64,000 bases of DNA from assembly GCF_003171655.1 (NCBI RefSeq), contig NZ_QFZL01000003.1, positions 1 through 64,000 on the forward strand, written 5' to 3'. The DNA comes from Stakelama portus. GTDB lineage: Bacteria; Pseudomonadota; Alphaproteobacteria; Sphingomonadales; Sphingomonadaceae. This document shows positions 48,777 to 56,289 of this stretch, piece after piece. The notes below the pieces were generated by a model, which saw only the letters and a list, made by a program, of their open reading frames with translations, was not told where the DNA came from and did not search any database. Position 1 is the stretch's first letter, and the number at the start of each line of letters is the position of its first letter. Both the position numbers and the translations under genes were made by a program.

Positions 48777-49511
48777 TCAGCTTTTCACTGCCACCATCGT
48801 GAAACGCGCGGTCGCCGCATCGCGCCGTTCCCCGGTCAGCAGGTCTTCGGCGATCAGATCGACCGAAACGAGCACCGAATCGATCCCCGCCATGCGGACG
48901 CGCGCGACCAGCTCGACCATTTCCGCTTCGCGCACGGGCGATGTGAAATCGATGCGGTCGGAAGCCGCCATGCCCATTACGGCGCGCGCATGCCGTGTCG
49001 CCGCGATGAACGCCGCCCGCCCCATCATCTGAAGCGCGTCGCCGCCATAGAGCGTGCCGTAATGGTTGGTCTGCGGCGGAAACACCATGTCGACGATGCG
49101 CAACGTGTCGGGCTCTTCGGGCAAGGTCGCGTCGCGCAGCGGCGGCAGCGGCGCGTCGCCATCGGTCGCGACCAGCGTGAACAGGCCACAGGTGCACAGC
49201 CGTCGCTCGCCGGTCAGCGGCGCTTCGGCCTCCAGCGATACTTCGACGTCGAGCGACTTGCGCCCGACACGCACCACCCGGCCCGAAACCTCGACCATAT
49301 CGCCCAGCAGCGCGGGCGCGGCGAAATCGATCCGGTCCGACGCCGCCGTGACGAATGTGCGACGCCCATGGCGCGTTGCGGCCAGAAAGGCGATCTTGTC
49401 CATATGGGCGAGCGCGGCGCCGCCGAACAATGTGCCATGATGATTGGTATCGCCGGGATAGACCATGTCGATCAGCCGCACTGCGGCAAGCGGCGACGCT
49501 TCGTAGATCAT
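48777..49511 (-). CDS. Acyl-CoA thioesterase, double hotdog
   Basis: This 244-residue protein has two tandem hotdog domains (about 8-125 and 135-244). Each has the thioesterase pattern (NHHGTLFGGAALAHMDKIAF and NHYGTLYGGDALQMMGRAAF) and a later DRIDF .. P segment. It should hydrolyse acyl-CoA in the cytoplasm. The ATG at 49511 follows AAAGGG. The 5' region contains a full cobalamin riboswitch on the same strand with no other gene between, so this gene seems to be the riboswitch's target, which is unexpected for a thioesterase. Confidence 0.9.
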   Translation of the reverse strand: MIYEASPLAAVRLIDMVYPGDTNHHGTLFGGAALAHMDKIAFLAATRHGRRTFVTAASDRIDFAAPALLGDMVEVSGRVVRVGRKSLDVEVSLEAEAPLTGERRLCTCGLFTLVATDGDAPLPPLRDATLPEEPDTLRIVDMVFPPQTNHYGTLYGGDALQMMGRAAFIAATRHARAVMGMAASDRIDFTSPVREAEMVELVARVRMAGIDSVLVSVDLIAEDLLTGERRDAATARFTMVAVKS

Positions 49512-49530
49512 TGTGCAACCCTTTATTGTT

Positions 49531-49600
49531 CCGGTCGGGACAACAGGGCGGACACACCTGACCGCGGCGCACAGGCACCGCCGAAACGCGGCCCGACCGG
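49531..49600 (-). promoter_or_regulatory. Candidate riboswitch expression platform
   Basis: Two perfectly complementary 9-mers (CCGGTCGGG at 49531-49539 and CCCGACCGG at 49592-49600) lie between the riboswitch and the thioesterase start. The near arm sits just before the AAAGGG ribosome site. Pairing would enclose about 50 bases and could hide or expose translation signals. No T-run follows, so translational control is more likely than termination. Confidence 0.45.
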
Positions 49601-49627
49601 ACACCCCGCCGGTGGTCGTTATTGCGT

Positions 49628-49806
49628 CGCAGGCAGGTCTCCTGGCTCGCGGTTTCTCGCCCGGTCACGCCTTCCCGGCTTTACGCCAGTGGCATGCAGT
49701 GACCTGGGCCTGCCGCTTACAGTTGCGGGGGCAGCGCCGGATTTGCGAGCGGACCCGCGCACCGGCTTCCCATCTTCGCTTCGGCATGACCGAAGAACCT
49801 GTGACC
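49628..49806 (-). ncRNA. Cobalamin (B12) riboswitch
   Basis: On the minus strand the conserved landmarks appear in order. GGGAAGCCGGTG (49771-49760), CCGCAACTGTAAGCGG (49728-49713), GGGAAGGC (49676-49669) and the B12 box AGCCAGGAGACCTGCC (49647-49632). Spacing and order match the class I cobalamin aptamer. The next gene in the direction of transcription is the thioesterase at 49511; no B12 transport, metE or nrd gene lies nearby. Confidence 0.92.
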
Positions 49807-49834
49807 CGCCCGCGTTCGCAGTGACCCGTGGCGC

Positions 49835-49865
49835 TGTCAAGAAACATATAAAGAATTCTTTATAT
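49835..49865 (-). promoter_or_regulatory. Promoter with 20-bp perfect palindrome upstream of riboswitch
   Basis: ATATAAAGAATTCTTTATAT (49846-49865) is a perfect palindrome. Five bases further on the minus strand is TTGACA (49840-49835), placing a start site near 49805, just where the aptamer begins. No good -10 is seen. A/T-rich palindromes of this look are used by ArsR-type regulators, including SahR of methionine metabolism. That match is from memory and uncertain. Confidence 0.6.
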
Positions 49866-49931
49866 CAATGGATGCGCTCGGGGTTGTGGCTTTCCCGGCT
49901 GCCGCGCTGCTCGCTCCCAAGAAGAAGATTA

Positions 49932-50039
49932 TCTCACGCAAAGGCGCGAAGGCACGAAGAGAAGAAAACAGGAATTTTGCAGCGAAGCTGCGACTCTTCT
50001 CACTTCTGCTTCTTTGTGCCTTCGTGCCTTTGCGTGAGA
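49932..50039. repeat. Large inverted repeat (REP-type hairpin)
   Basis: TCTCACGCAAAGGCGCGAAG (from 49932) is complementary with few mismatches to the stretch ending CTTTGCGTGAGA at 50039, over about 30 bases per arm. A smaller hairpin GCAGCGAAGCTGC lies inside. It lies ten bases past the ccmB stop and may terminate ccmB transcription. Confidence 0.75.
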
Positions 50040-50048
50040 AAAAACCGT

Positions 50049-50693
50049 CTAACTCCGCCCCATCCGGATCGCCGCGCCAGCGACAAAGGGGCAACCGGCA
50101 ACGAGCAACAGCGAAACCGCGCCGAGCAGCTTGAGCGCGCTCGCCTGCCCGTCGATCGATCCGGCTCCGAAGATCAGCAGCGGCACCGCAAAGGGCAGCA
50201 TCACCAGCCCCGCCAGCGCGCCGGCGCCGCGCAGCCCCGCAACCAGCGCCGCAGTCGCCACGCCCAACGCCGCCAGCCCCGGCGTACCGATCGCCAGCGC
50301 GACCAGCAGCTGGCCCAGCTGATCCCCCGACAGGTTGAGCAATGCCGCCGCGACCACCGTCGCCGCGAGCAAGGGTGGCGCAAAGCCCAGCCAATGCCCC
50401 GCCATCTTCGCCGCGGCGACCATCGCGTCGGTAATCCCGCGCACGGCATATTGATCGAGCACGCCGGCTTCCTGATCGGGCGCGACCAGCCGCTCGACCG
50501 GCAACAGTGCCGCGAGCAACGCAGCCGCCCAGATCACCCCGCCGCCGACCCGCGCCAGCAACTTGCCGTCGGGACCGATCGCAAAGGGAAACAGGATCGC
50601 GACCAGCAGGAAGAACGCGACCGGAAAGACCAGCCCGCCCGAACTCCATGCGCGCCGCAATTCGCGCCAGGCGATCGCCGTGAAGGCGCTCAT
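50049..50693 (-). CDS. ccmB: Heme exporter protein CcmB
   Basis: This 214-residue protein has six membrane segments and the CcmB pattern: AWRELRRAWSSGGLVFPVAFFLLVAILFPFAIG and LLPVERLVAPDQEAGVLDQ (read in parts). It forms the transporter for cytochrome c maturation with CcmA, encoded just upstream on the same strand after a REP-containing gap of 130 bases. CcmC and later ccm genes are not here. Confidence 0.93.
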   Translation of the reverse strand: MSAFTAIAWRELRRAWSSGGLVFPVAFFLLVAILFPFAIGPDGKLLARVGGGVIWAAALLAALLPVERLVAPDQEAGVLDQYAVRGITDAMVAAAKMAGHWLGFAPPLLAATVVAAALLNLSGDQLGQLLVALAIGTPGLAALGVATAALVAGLRGAGALAGLVMLPFAVPLLIFGAGSIDGQASALKLLGAVSLLLVAGCPFVAGAAIRMGRS

Positions 50694-50704
50694 GCCTCAC
50701 CCTC

Positions 50705-50816
50705 CCCAAAACCCGGCCGGGCCGAGCCTGACGAAGCCCTGTTCTGCGTCTTTCCTGCGCCGGAAGCAGAGGAAGAGCCGCACTTCGACAAGTTCAGTGC
50801 GAACGGAATTGGCCGA
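50705..50816. repeat. REP-like inverted repeat between ccmA and ccmB
   Basis: The arms GAGCCTGACGAAG and CACTTCGACAAGTTCAG belong to the same family as the repeats at 47806-47893 and 55347-55440. It separates two genes that are normally directly adjacent. Confidence 0.6.
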
Positions 50817-50823
50817 GGCAAGG

Positions 50824-51405
50824 TCACGATCCCAGCTCCAGCGTCTTCACATCCGTCAGCGCGAGCGGCAGATGCGTCGCGACGAGCGCGATCCCGCCGG
50901 CCTGCCGATGCGCCGCGATCAGCGCCTCGAGCACCGCGACCGACGCGATATCGAGCCCGTTGGCCGGTTCGTCGAGCAGCCAGACCGGCGCGCCGCTCGC
51001 CACCACCCGCGCCAGCGCCGCGCGCCGTCGCTGGCCGGTCGACAGCAACCGCACCGGCACCGGCGCAAGATCGGTCAGGCCGACTGCCGCCAGCGCCGCG
51101 CCCACCGCTTCGCCGCGCCCGTCGAGCCGCGCCCAATATCCCAGCGCATCGGCAAGCGCGCGTTCGGGATCGAGCGCGGCGTTTTCCGCCATCAGCGCGC
51201 GTGCGCCTTCGCACGCCACCTGTCCCGCCGCCGGAGCCAGCAGCCCCGCGACCATGCGGATCAGGCTGGATTTTCCCGCGCCATTGGGCCCGGTGACCAA
51301 AGCCGCCTCACCCGGCCCAAGCGCCAGCGAAACGCCGGTGAACAGCATCCGCCCGCCGCGAAAACAGGCAAGATCGGTCAGGGTCAGGCGCGCAGCCGCG
51401 CTCAA
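50824..51405 (-). CDS. ccmA: Heme exporter ATP-binding protein CcmA
   Basis: This 193-residue small ABC ATPase has Walker A GPNGAGKSS (39-47), a signature LLSTGQRRRAALARVV, and Walker B VWLLDEPANGLD. The unusual signature STGQ rather than SGGQ is typical of CcmA. It energises the CcmAB complex for holo-CcmE release. It overlaps the metallopeptidase gene by ATGA. Confidence 0.93.
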   Translation of the reverse strand: MSAAARLTLTDLACFRGGRMLFTGVSLALGPGEAALVTGPNGAGKSSLIRMVAGLLAPAAGQVACEGARALMAENAALDPERALADALGYWARLDGRGEAVGAALAAVGLTDLAPVPVRLLSTGQRRRAALARVVASGAPVWLLDEPANGLDIASVAVLEALIAAHRQAGGIALVATHLPLALTDVKTLELGS

Positions 51406-51800
51406 TCCGCCGAATCCTCAAGCAAATGCATGTCATCGTCGGACAGGCCGAAATGATGCCCCACTTCATGCACCACGACATGATTGACCATTTCCGCCGC
51501 CGACACGCCATCGCGATCGGCTTCGGCGAGCATCGGCTGGCGGAACAGGCGGATCATGTCAGGCAACCCGCCGCTGTCGAAACTCGACTTCTCACCGATC
51601 GGACGCCCGTGATACAGGCCCAGCAGGCCCCAGGGACTGGCGATTTCCATCCGGTCGAGCGTTTCGCGATCGGCGAACTCCTCGACAATCAGCACCACAT
51701 TCCCCAGATGCGATGCGAAGGGTTCGGGAATGCGCGCCAGCGCGGCACGCGCGAGCCGTTCGATTGCATCGGCATCGGGGTGATGGGGCTGGCCGGTCAT
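51402..51800 (-). CDS. Zincin-like metallopeptidase family protein
   Basis: This 132-residue protein has the zinc motif HEVGHHFG at 111-118, followed by SDDDM. It fits the short one-domain zincin family (PF06262-type) with a GLYHGRPI segment before it. No signal peptide. Substrate unknown. It overlaps ccmA and is probably co-transcribed with the heme exporter genes. Confidence 0.88.
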   Translation of the reverse strand: MTGQPHHPDADAIERLARAALARIPEPFASHLGNVVLIVEEFADRETLDRMEIASPWGLLGLYHGRPIGEKSSFDSGGLPDMIRLFRQPMLAEADRDGVSAAEMVNHVVVHEVGHHFGLSDDDMHLLEDSAD

Positions 51801-51847
51801 GGTTCAGCCCATAAGCCGCGCAGCGAACCAACGGCAAGGAGTGAAAG

Positions 51848-52144
51848 ATGGTCGACCAACTCAACGACAAGGCGCGACAGAACGCGCTGGCAGAGCTTGG
51901 CCAGTGGATTCACGATGCCGAACGCGATGCGATCAGCCGCCGTTTCACCTTCGCCGATTTCTCCGAAGCCTTTGCCTTCATGACGCGCGTCGCGCTGCTC
52001 GCGGAAAAGGCCGATCATCATCCCGAATGGTCGAACGTCTATAATCGCGTCGATATCGCGCTGACGACGCATGACGCCGCCGGCCTTTCGGAACGCGACG
52101 TGGCGATGGCAAAGGCGATCGAGGCCTTGCTGGCCGACCGATAG
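51848..52144 (+). CDS. phhB: Pterin-4a-carbinolamine dehydratase
   Basis: This 98-residue protein has the family motif [20 protein letters not shown] (conserved HHPEW) and F-T/S-F-x(2)F-x(3)F-M before it. It dehydrates the carbinolamine formed in aromatic amino acid hydroxylation. AAGGAG lies nine bases before the ATG. No hydroxylase gene is nearby. Convergent with the SDR gene, seven bases apart. Confidence 0.93.
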   Translation: MVDQLNDKARQNALAELGQWIHDAERDAISRRFTFADFSEAFAFMTRVALLAEKADHHPEWSNVYNRVDIALTTHDAAGLSERDVAMAKAIEALLADR

Positions 52145-52151
52145 GCAGTGC

Positions 52152-52949
52152 CTAACGGCGCAGCCCGCGCGAGCGCAACTGCTTGCGAACGCGGTTGGGA
52201 AAGAAGCGCGCGCCGAATTGCAACCGCCGGGCGGTCTTGCCGACAATGATGTGCAGCGTGTCGCCATGCACTGCCTGCCACACGGTTTCGGCGACATCCT
52301 CCACCGGCGTGAATTCCAGCCCCAGCGAACGCACCTGATCGCGCACCTGGCGGTTCGAACCCGTGATCGTTTCGTCGAGCAATGGCGTGTCGATAAAGCT
52401 CGGCATCAGGCACGCGACGCGGATGCCGTCCTTCGCCCATTCGGCGTCGAGCGATTCGGAAAGGCCGCGCACGCCCGCCTTGGTCGCCGAATAGATCGCT
52501 GCGTTCGCCGAACCCCAGATGCCCGCCGCCGAAGCGGTGTTGAGCAGGCACGCACCCGGCGTAGCCTTCAAATACCGATAGCCGACATGCGCGCCATGAA
52601 CGACGCCCATCAGATTGATCGCGACGATCCGTTCCAGCTCGGCCGGGTCGGTCTGCGCGAACGGGCCGGAAACCGCGATCCCGGCATTGTTCATCAGCAC
52701 ATCGATTCGCCCGCCGGTGATCGCCGTGAATTCCGCAAGCGTCGCTTCCCACGCCGCGCGGTCGCGCACGTCCATGACATGCGTGCTCGCCTTGCCCTCC
52801 GGCAGCAGCGCCGCAGTTTCGGCCAGCCCGGCGGCATTCACATCGGCCAGCCCGACATGCCAGCCTTCGCGTGCGAAACGCTGCGCCACTGCGCGGCCGA
52901 TGCCCGATCCGCCGCCGGTGATGAAGATCGCCTTTGCCTGTTCGTCCAC
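52152..52949 (-). CDS. Short-chain dehydrogenase/reductase
   Basis: This 265-residue protein has the cofactor motif TGGGSGIG (11-18), NNAG (about 86-89), a catalytic Ser in NTASAAG, and YSATK. The Asp after beta-2 (LADVNAAGL) favours NAD(H). The start is GTG at 52949 with GGGAGAGG upstream; the frame extends further but conservation starts here. Substrate cannot be predicted. Divergent from an ABC transporter operon. Confidence 0.88.
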   Translation of the reverse strand: MDEQAKAIFITGGGSGIGRAVAQRFAREGWHVGLADVNAAGLAETAALLPEGKASTHVMDVRDRAAWEATLAEFTAITGGRIDVLMNNAGIAVSGPFAQTDPAELERIVAINLMGVVHGAHVGYRYLKATPGACLLNTASAAGIWGSANAAIYSATKAGVRGLSESLDAEWAKDGIRVACLMPSFIDTPLLDETITGSNRQVRDQVRSLGLEFTPVEDVAETVWQAVHGDTLHIIVGKTARRLQFGARFFPNRVRKQLRSRGLRR

Positions 52950-53006
52950 TTTGCCTCTCCCCGGTGCTTTTGACCTTTGCACCCTCATCCTCCACAATCG
53001 GTCCGG

Positions 53007-53789
53007 ATGCCAGAGCCCGCGCGCAGCCTCGGCCAGTCGGTCGCCTTTGACCGACTCTCCAAAACCTATCCCGGCGGCACCACCGCCGTCGGCAGCGTGA
53101 CGCTGGAAATCGCGGCGGGCAGCTTCGTCGCGCTGGTCGGTGCATCGGGTTCGGGCAAATCGACCTTGCTCAAGATGATCAACCGGCTGATCGATCCCAG
53201 CGACGGCATGGTGACGATCGGCGATACGCCGGTCGGCGACACCCCGCCCTATGCGCTGCGCCGCCGGATCGGCTATGTCTTTCAGAATATCGGCCTGTTC
53301 CCGCACATGACCGTCGGCGAAAATGTCGCGATCGGCCTGCGCCTGCGCGGCGAAAGCGATACCGGCGATCGCGTCGCCGAACTGCTCGACCTGGTCGAGC
53401 TTCCCGCCGATTTCGCCGGCCGCATGCCCGAACAATTGTCGGGCGGACAGCGTCAGCGGGTCGGCGTCGCACGCGCGCTGGCGACCCGGCCGGGGCTGAT
53501 GCTGATGGACGAACCGTTCGGCGCGCTCGATCCGGTGACGCGCGACAGCCTGGGCAACGCCATCCGCGCGATTCACGACCGGCTGGGCCTGACCACCATC
53601 ATGGTGACGCACGATATGGCCGAGGCATTGCTGCTCGCCGATCGCGTGCTGGTCATGTCTGCGGGGCAGATCGTCGCCGACGCCACGCCGCAGGAACTGG
53701 TCGCGGGCAAGGGTGGCGAGGAAGCCGACGCGCTCGTCGCGATCCCGCGCGAACAGGCGCATCGCCTCGCCGCACTGGAGGGGAAATGA
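53007..53789 (+). CDS. Osmoprotectant-type ABC transporter ATP-binding protein
   Basis: This 260-residue protein has Walker A GASGSGKST (45-53), signature LSGGQRQRVGVARAL, and Walker B LMLMDEPFGALDP. It belongs to the glycine betaine/choline/carnitine (OpuCA/OsmV) subgroup by the KMINRLIDPSDG and FQNIGLFPHMTVGENV blocks. It lacks the C-terminal CBS domains of OpuCA. The ATG of the partner gene overlaps its stop (ATGA). Confidence 0.9.
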   Translation: MPEPARSLGQSVAFDRLSKTYPGGTTAVGSVTLEIAAGSFVALVGASGSGKSTLLKMINRLIDPSDGMVTIGDTPVGDTPPYALRRRIGYVFQNIGLFPHMTVGENVAIGLRLRGESDTGDRVAELLDLVELPADFAGRMPEQLSGGQRQRVGVARALATRPGLMLMDEPFGALDPVTRDSLGNAIRAIHDRLGLTTIMVTHDMAEALLLADRVLVMSAGQIVADATPQELVAGKGGEEADALVAIPREQAHRLAALEGK

Positions 53790-55315
53790 GCGCCGCCTGG
53801 TCGCGCGTGCCGGATCTGCTGGCGCAGCATCTCCTCCTGTCCTTTTCGGCGCTGCTGGTCGGATTGCTGGTCAGCCTCGGCCTGATCATCTGGTCGGCAC
53901 GCAGCGCGACCGTGGCGCGGATCGCGCTGGGCTTTGCCAGTCTGGTCCAGACGATCCCGTCGCTGGCGCTGCTCGCACTCTTCTATCCGATCCTGCTGTG
54001 GATGCGCTCGATCGTCGGCGACGGGCTGCCTGCGCTGGGTTTTCTCCCCTCGCTGCTCGCGCTGTCGCTCTATGCGATCCTGCCGATCCTGCGAAACGGC
54101 GTGACCGGGCTCGCCAATCTCGACCCGGCGGTGCGCGAAGCCGCAGACGGCGTCGGCATGACGCCGCGCCAGCGGCTGCTGATGGTCGAAGCGCCCTTGG
54201 TCGCGCCGGTGCTGATGGCGGGGATTCGCACATCGGCGGTATGGGTGATCGGCGCGGCAACGCTGTCCACCACGGTCGGCCAGCCGAGCCTTGGCGACCT
54301 GATCTTCACCGGCTTGCAGACACAGAACTGGACGCTGGTGCTGGCCGGCTGCATCGCCTCGGCGCTGTTCGCGCTCGGCGTCGATGCGCTGCTCGGCCTT
54401 GCCGAACATGGCATCCGGGTGCGCAGGCGCTGGATGGCGTTCGGCAGCCTTGGCGTGTTGCTCGCCGGGGTGCTGATCGCGCTGGTGCCGATGCTCCCAA
54501 CCGGTCAGAAGACCGTCGTGATCGGCGCCAAGGGCTTTTCCGAACAGTTCATTCTCGCCCGGATGATCGGCCACCGGCTGGAAGCGCAGGGCTATCATGT
54601 CGAATATCGCGAAGGGCTGGGTTCGGCGGTCGTGTTCGGTGCACTCACGTCCAACGATATCGACGTCTATGTCGATTATTCGGGCACGGTCTGGACCAAT
54701 TACATGCACCGCGAGGACGTGCCCCCGCGCCCCGAAATCGTCGAGGGCGTGCGGCAATGGGCGGCATCGCAACATGGCGTCACGATGCTCGGCGCGCTGG
54801 GGTTCGAAAACACCTATGCCTTTGCGATGCGCGGGGACGATGCGGCGCGGCGCGGCATTACGCGCATCAGCGACTTGCGCGCAGTCGCGCCCGAAATGGC
54901 GCTCGGCACCGATCTCGAATTTCTCGAACGCCCCGAATGGGCGGCGGTGGAACGCGCCTATCGCCTGAAATTCCGCGATGCCCGCCCCTATAACCCGACC
55001 TTCATGTACCGCGCGATCGCCAGCGGAAAGGCCGATGTCATCACGGCCTTTTCCTCCGACGGGCGGATCGCGGCACAGCATCTCAAAGTGCTCGAGGATG
55101 ATCGCGGCGCGATTCCCGGCTATGACGCGATCCTGCTGATCGCCCCGAAACATGCCGACGACGCGGCATTCGCCACCGCGCTGAAGCCGCTGATCGGCGC
55201 GATCCCGGTCGATGCGATGCGCCAGGCCAATTACATGGTCGACCGCGAGGCGGACAAGAAGTCGCCCGAATTCGCCGCGCGCTGGCTGGAGGACAGGCTG
55301 GGGCTGACACCTTAG
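53786..55315 (+). CDS. Osmoprotectant ABC permease fused to substrate-binding domain
   Basis: This 509-residue fusion has a permease part (about 1-225, with the EAA loop REAADGVGMTPRQRLLMVEAPLVAPVLMAGI, read in parts, and about six membrane segments) joined to an OpuAC/OsmF-like binding domain from about residue 235 (VVIGAKGFSEQFILARMIG .. GALTSNDIDVYVDYSGTVWTNYM, read in parts). Such fusions occur in glycine betaine/choline transporters. With the ATPase it makes a complete importer from two genes. The binding domain faces the periplasm. Confidence 0.92.
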   Translation: MSAAWSRVPDLLAQHLLLSFSALLVGLLVSLGLIIWSARSATVARIALGFASLVQTIPSLALLALFYPILLWMRSIVGDGLPALGFLPSLLALSLYAILPILRNGVTGLANLDPAVREAADGVGMTPRQRLLMVEAPLVAPVLMAGIRTSAVWVIGAATLSTTVGQPSLGDLIFTGLQTQNWTLVLAGCIASALFALGVDALLGLAEHGIRVRRRWMAFGSLGVLLAGVLIALVPMLPTGQKTVVIGAKGFSEQFILARMIGHRLEAQGYHVEYREGLGSAVVFGALTSNDIDVYVDYSGTVWTNYMHREDVPPRPEIVEGVRQWAASQHGVTMLGALGFENTYAFAMRGDDAARRGITRISDLRAVAPEMALGTDLEFLERPEWAAVERAYRLKFRDARPYNPTFMYRAIASGKADVITAFSSDGRIAAQHLKVLEDDRGAIPGYDAILLIAPKHADDAAFATALKPLIGAIPVDAMRQANYMVDREADKKSPEFAARWLEDRLGLTP

Positions 55316-55346
55316 GCTCTGCCCTGATTAGCTTGAACCGTTTGGC

Positions 55347-55560
55347 CTGAGTAGCCATTGAGCTTGTCGAAATGGCGTATCGAAGGGCCCTTCGATACGG
55401 GTCTTCGTCAGGCTCAGCCCCACTCAGGGCGAACGGAAAGTAATTCCGTCTAAATAGGCCAGACTCTAGGCTTATTCGGTTCCGTTCGTGTCGAGCGAAG
55501 TCGCGACACGCTCTCCCGGCGCCCGCCGCACGTCCCTCGACTGCGCTCGGGACGAACGGG
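55347..55560. repeat. REP-like repeat cluster with 24-bp perfect palindrome
   Basis: The arms TTGAGCTTGTCGAA and TTCGTCAGGCTCAG enclose a perfect 24-bp palindrome centred on GGGCCC (55376-55399). A second palindromic unit follows (about 55485-55560, TCGTGTCGAGCGAAG .. CTTCGC-like arms and CGGGACGAACGG). It fills the 263-bp gap between two convergent genes and probably ends both transcripts. Confidence 0.7.
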
Positions 55561-55578
55561 TCGCGGCGGGAAGCTACC

Positions 55579-56271
55579 TCACCCGACCCAGCGCCAGATG
55601 CCCGCCGCCCAGCCGGCGAGCGGCATATGCGCCCAGGTAGCTGCGAGCCACAGCACCAGCGCACCGATCCATACCATCGCATTGGGCCATGCCGCCGCCG
55701 CCTGTGCGCGGCCATTGGCGATCGCGGCAAAGGGCAGATAGCTCGTCACGCTCTGCCAGCGCGGCCAGAATTCGGGTTGCAGCCGCCGCTTCTTGGCGTC
55801 CTGCAACGCCGCGCCGACCAGCGCGAGAACCAGGATCGCCGCCGTCAGCACCAGATTGGCGGGGATCGGAAAGACCAGCGCATGGACCAGCGCCCACAGC
55901 GCGAACGCCCACATCATCGGATGCCGGGTGATCGCGAACACGCCGCGCGGGCTGGGCACCGCCTTTGGCTTTCCGGTCGGATCGGGCAGCGCCGGATTGC
56001 CGAACAGCGACCCGATAAACAGGATCGATGCCAGCAGCATGACAACCGTGCCGATGCCCCAAAGCATGTCGCCGACGGCCCAGAGCGGCGCCTGCGGCGG
56101 CATCGCGGCATAGGCATGCGCCATGCCGGCAAGCGTGATCAGGGCAACCAGCGAATAGACGCCGAGAAACCCCGTTTCGCCGATCGCCGAAACGATCGGC
56201 CTTCGTAGCGGATGGGAAAGGAGGAAATGCGTTCCGACGAAAGCGATGCTCATTACGATCAGAAACGACAT
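55579..56271 (-). CDS. NnrU family membrane protein
   Basis: This 230-residue protein has about six membrane segments, GTHFLLSHPLRRPIVSAIGE near the start, and the conserved PSPRGVFAITRHPMMWAFALWALVH. NnrU-like proteins were first linked to nitrite/nitric oxide metabolism, but the family is wide and related to NnrU/isoprenylcysteine methyltransferase-type folds. No denitrification genes are near. Confidence 0.85.
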   Translation of the reverse strand: MSFLIVMSIAFVGTHFLLSHPLRRPIVSAIGETGFLGVYSLVALITLAGMAHAYAAMPPQAPLWAVGDMLWGIGTVVMLLASILFIGSLFGNPALPDPTGKPKAVPSPRGVFAITRHPMMWAFALWALVHALVFPIPANLVLTAAILVLALVGAALQDAKKRRLQPEFWPRWQSVTSYLPFAAIANGRAQAAAAWPNAMVWIGALVLWLAATWAHMPLAGWAAGIWRWVG

Positions 56272-56289
56272 TTCCCCCTCCCCTGTGGC

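Noticed and set aside
48610..49668. A 352-residue frame across the thioesterase gene and riboswitch
   Set aside because: It runs through the conserved aptamer and out of frame with the two hotdog domains.
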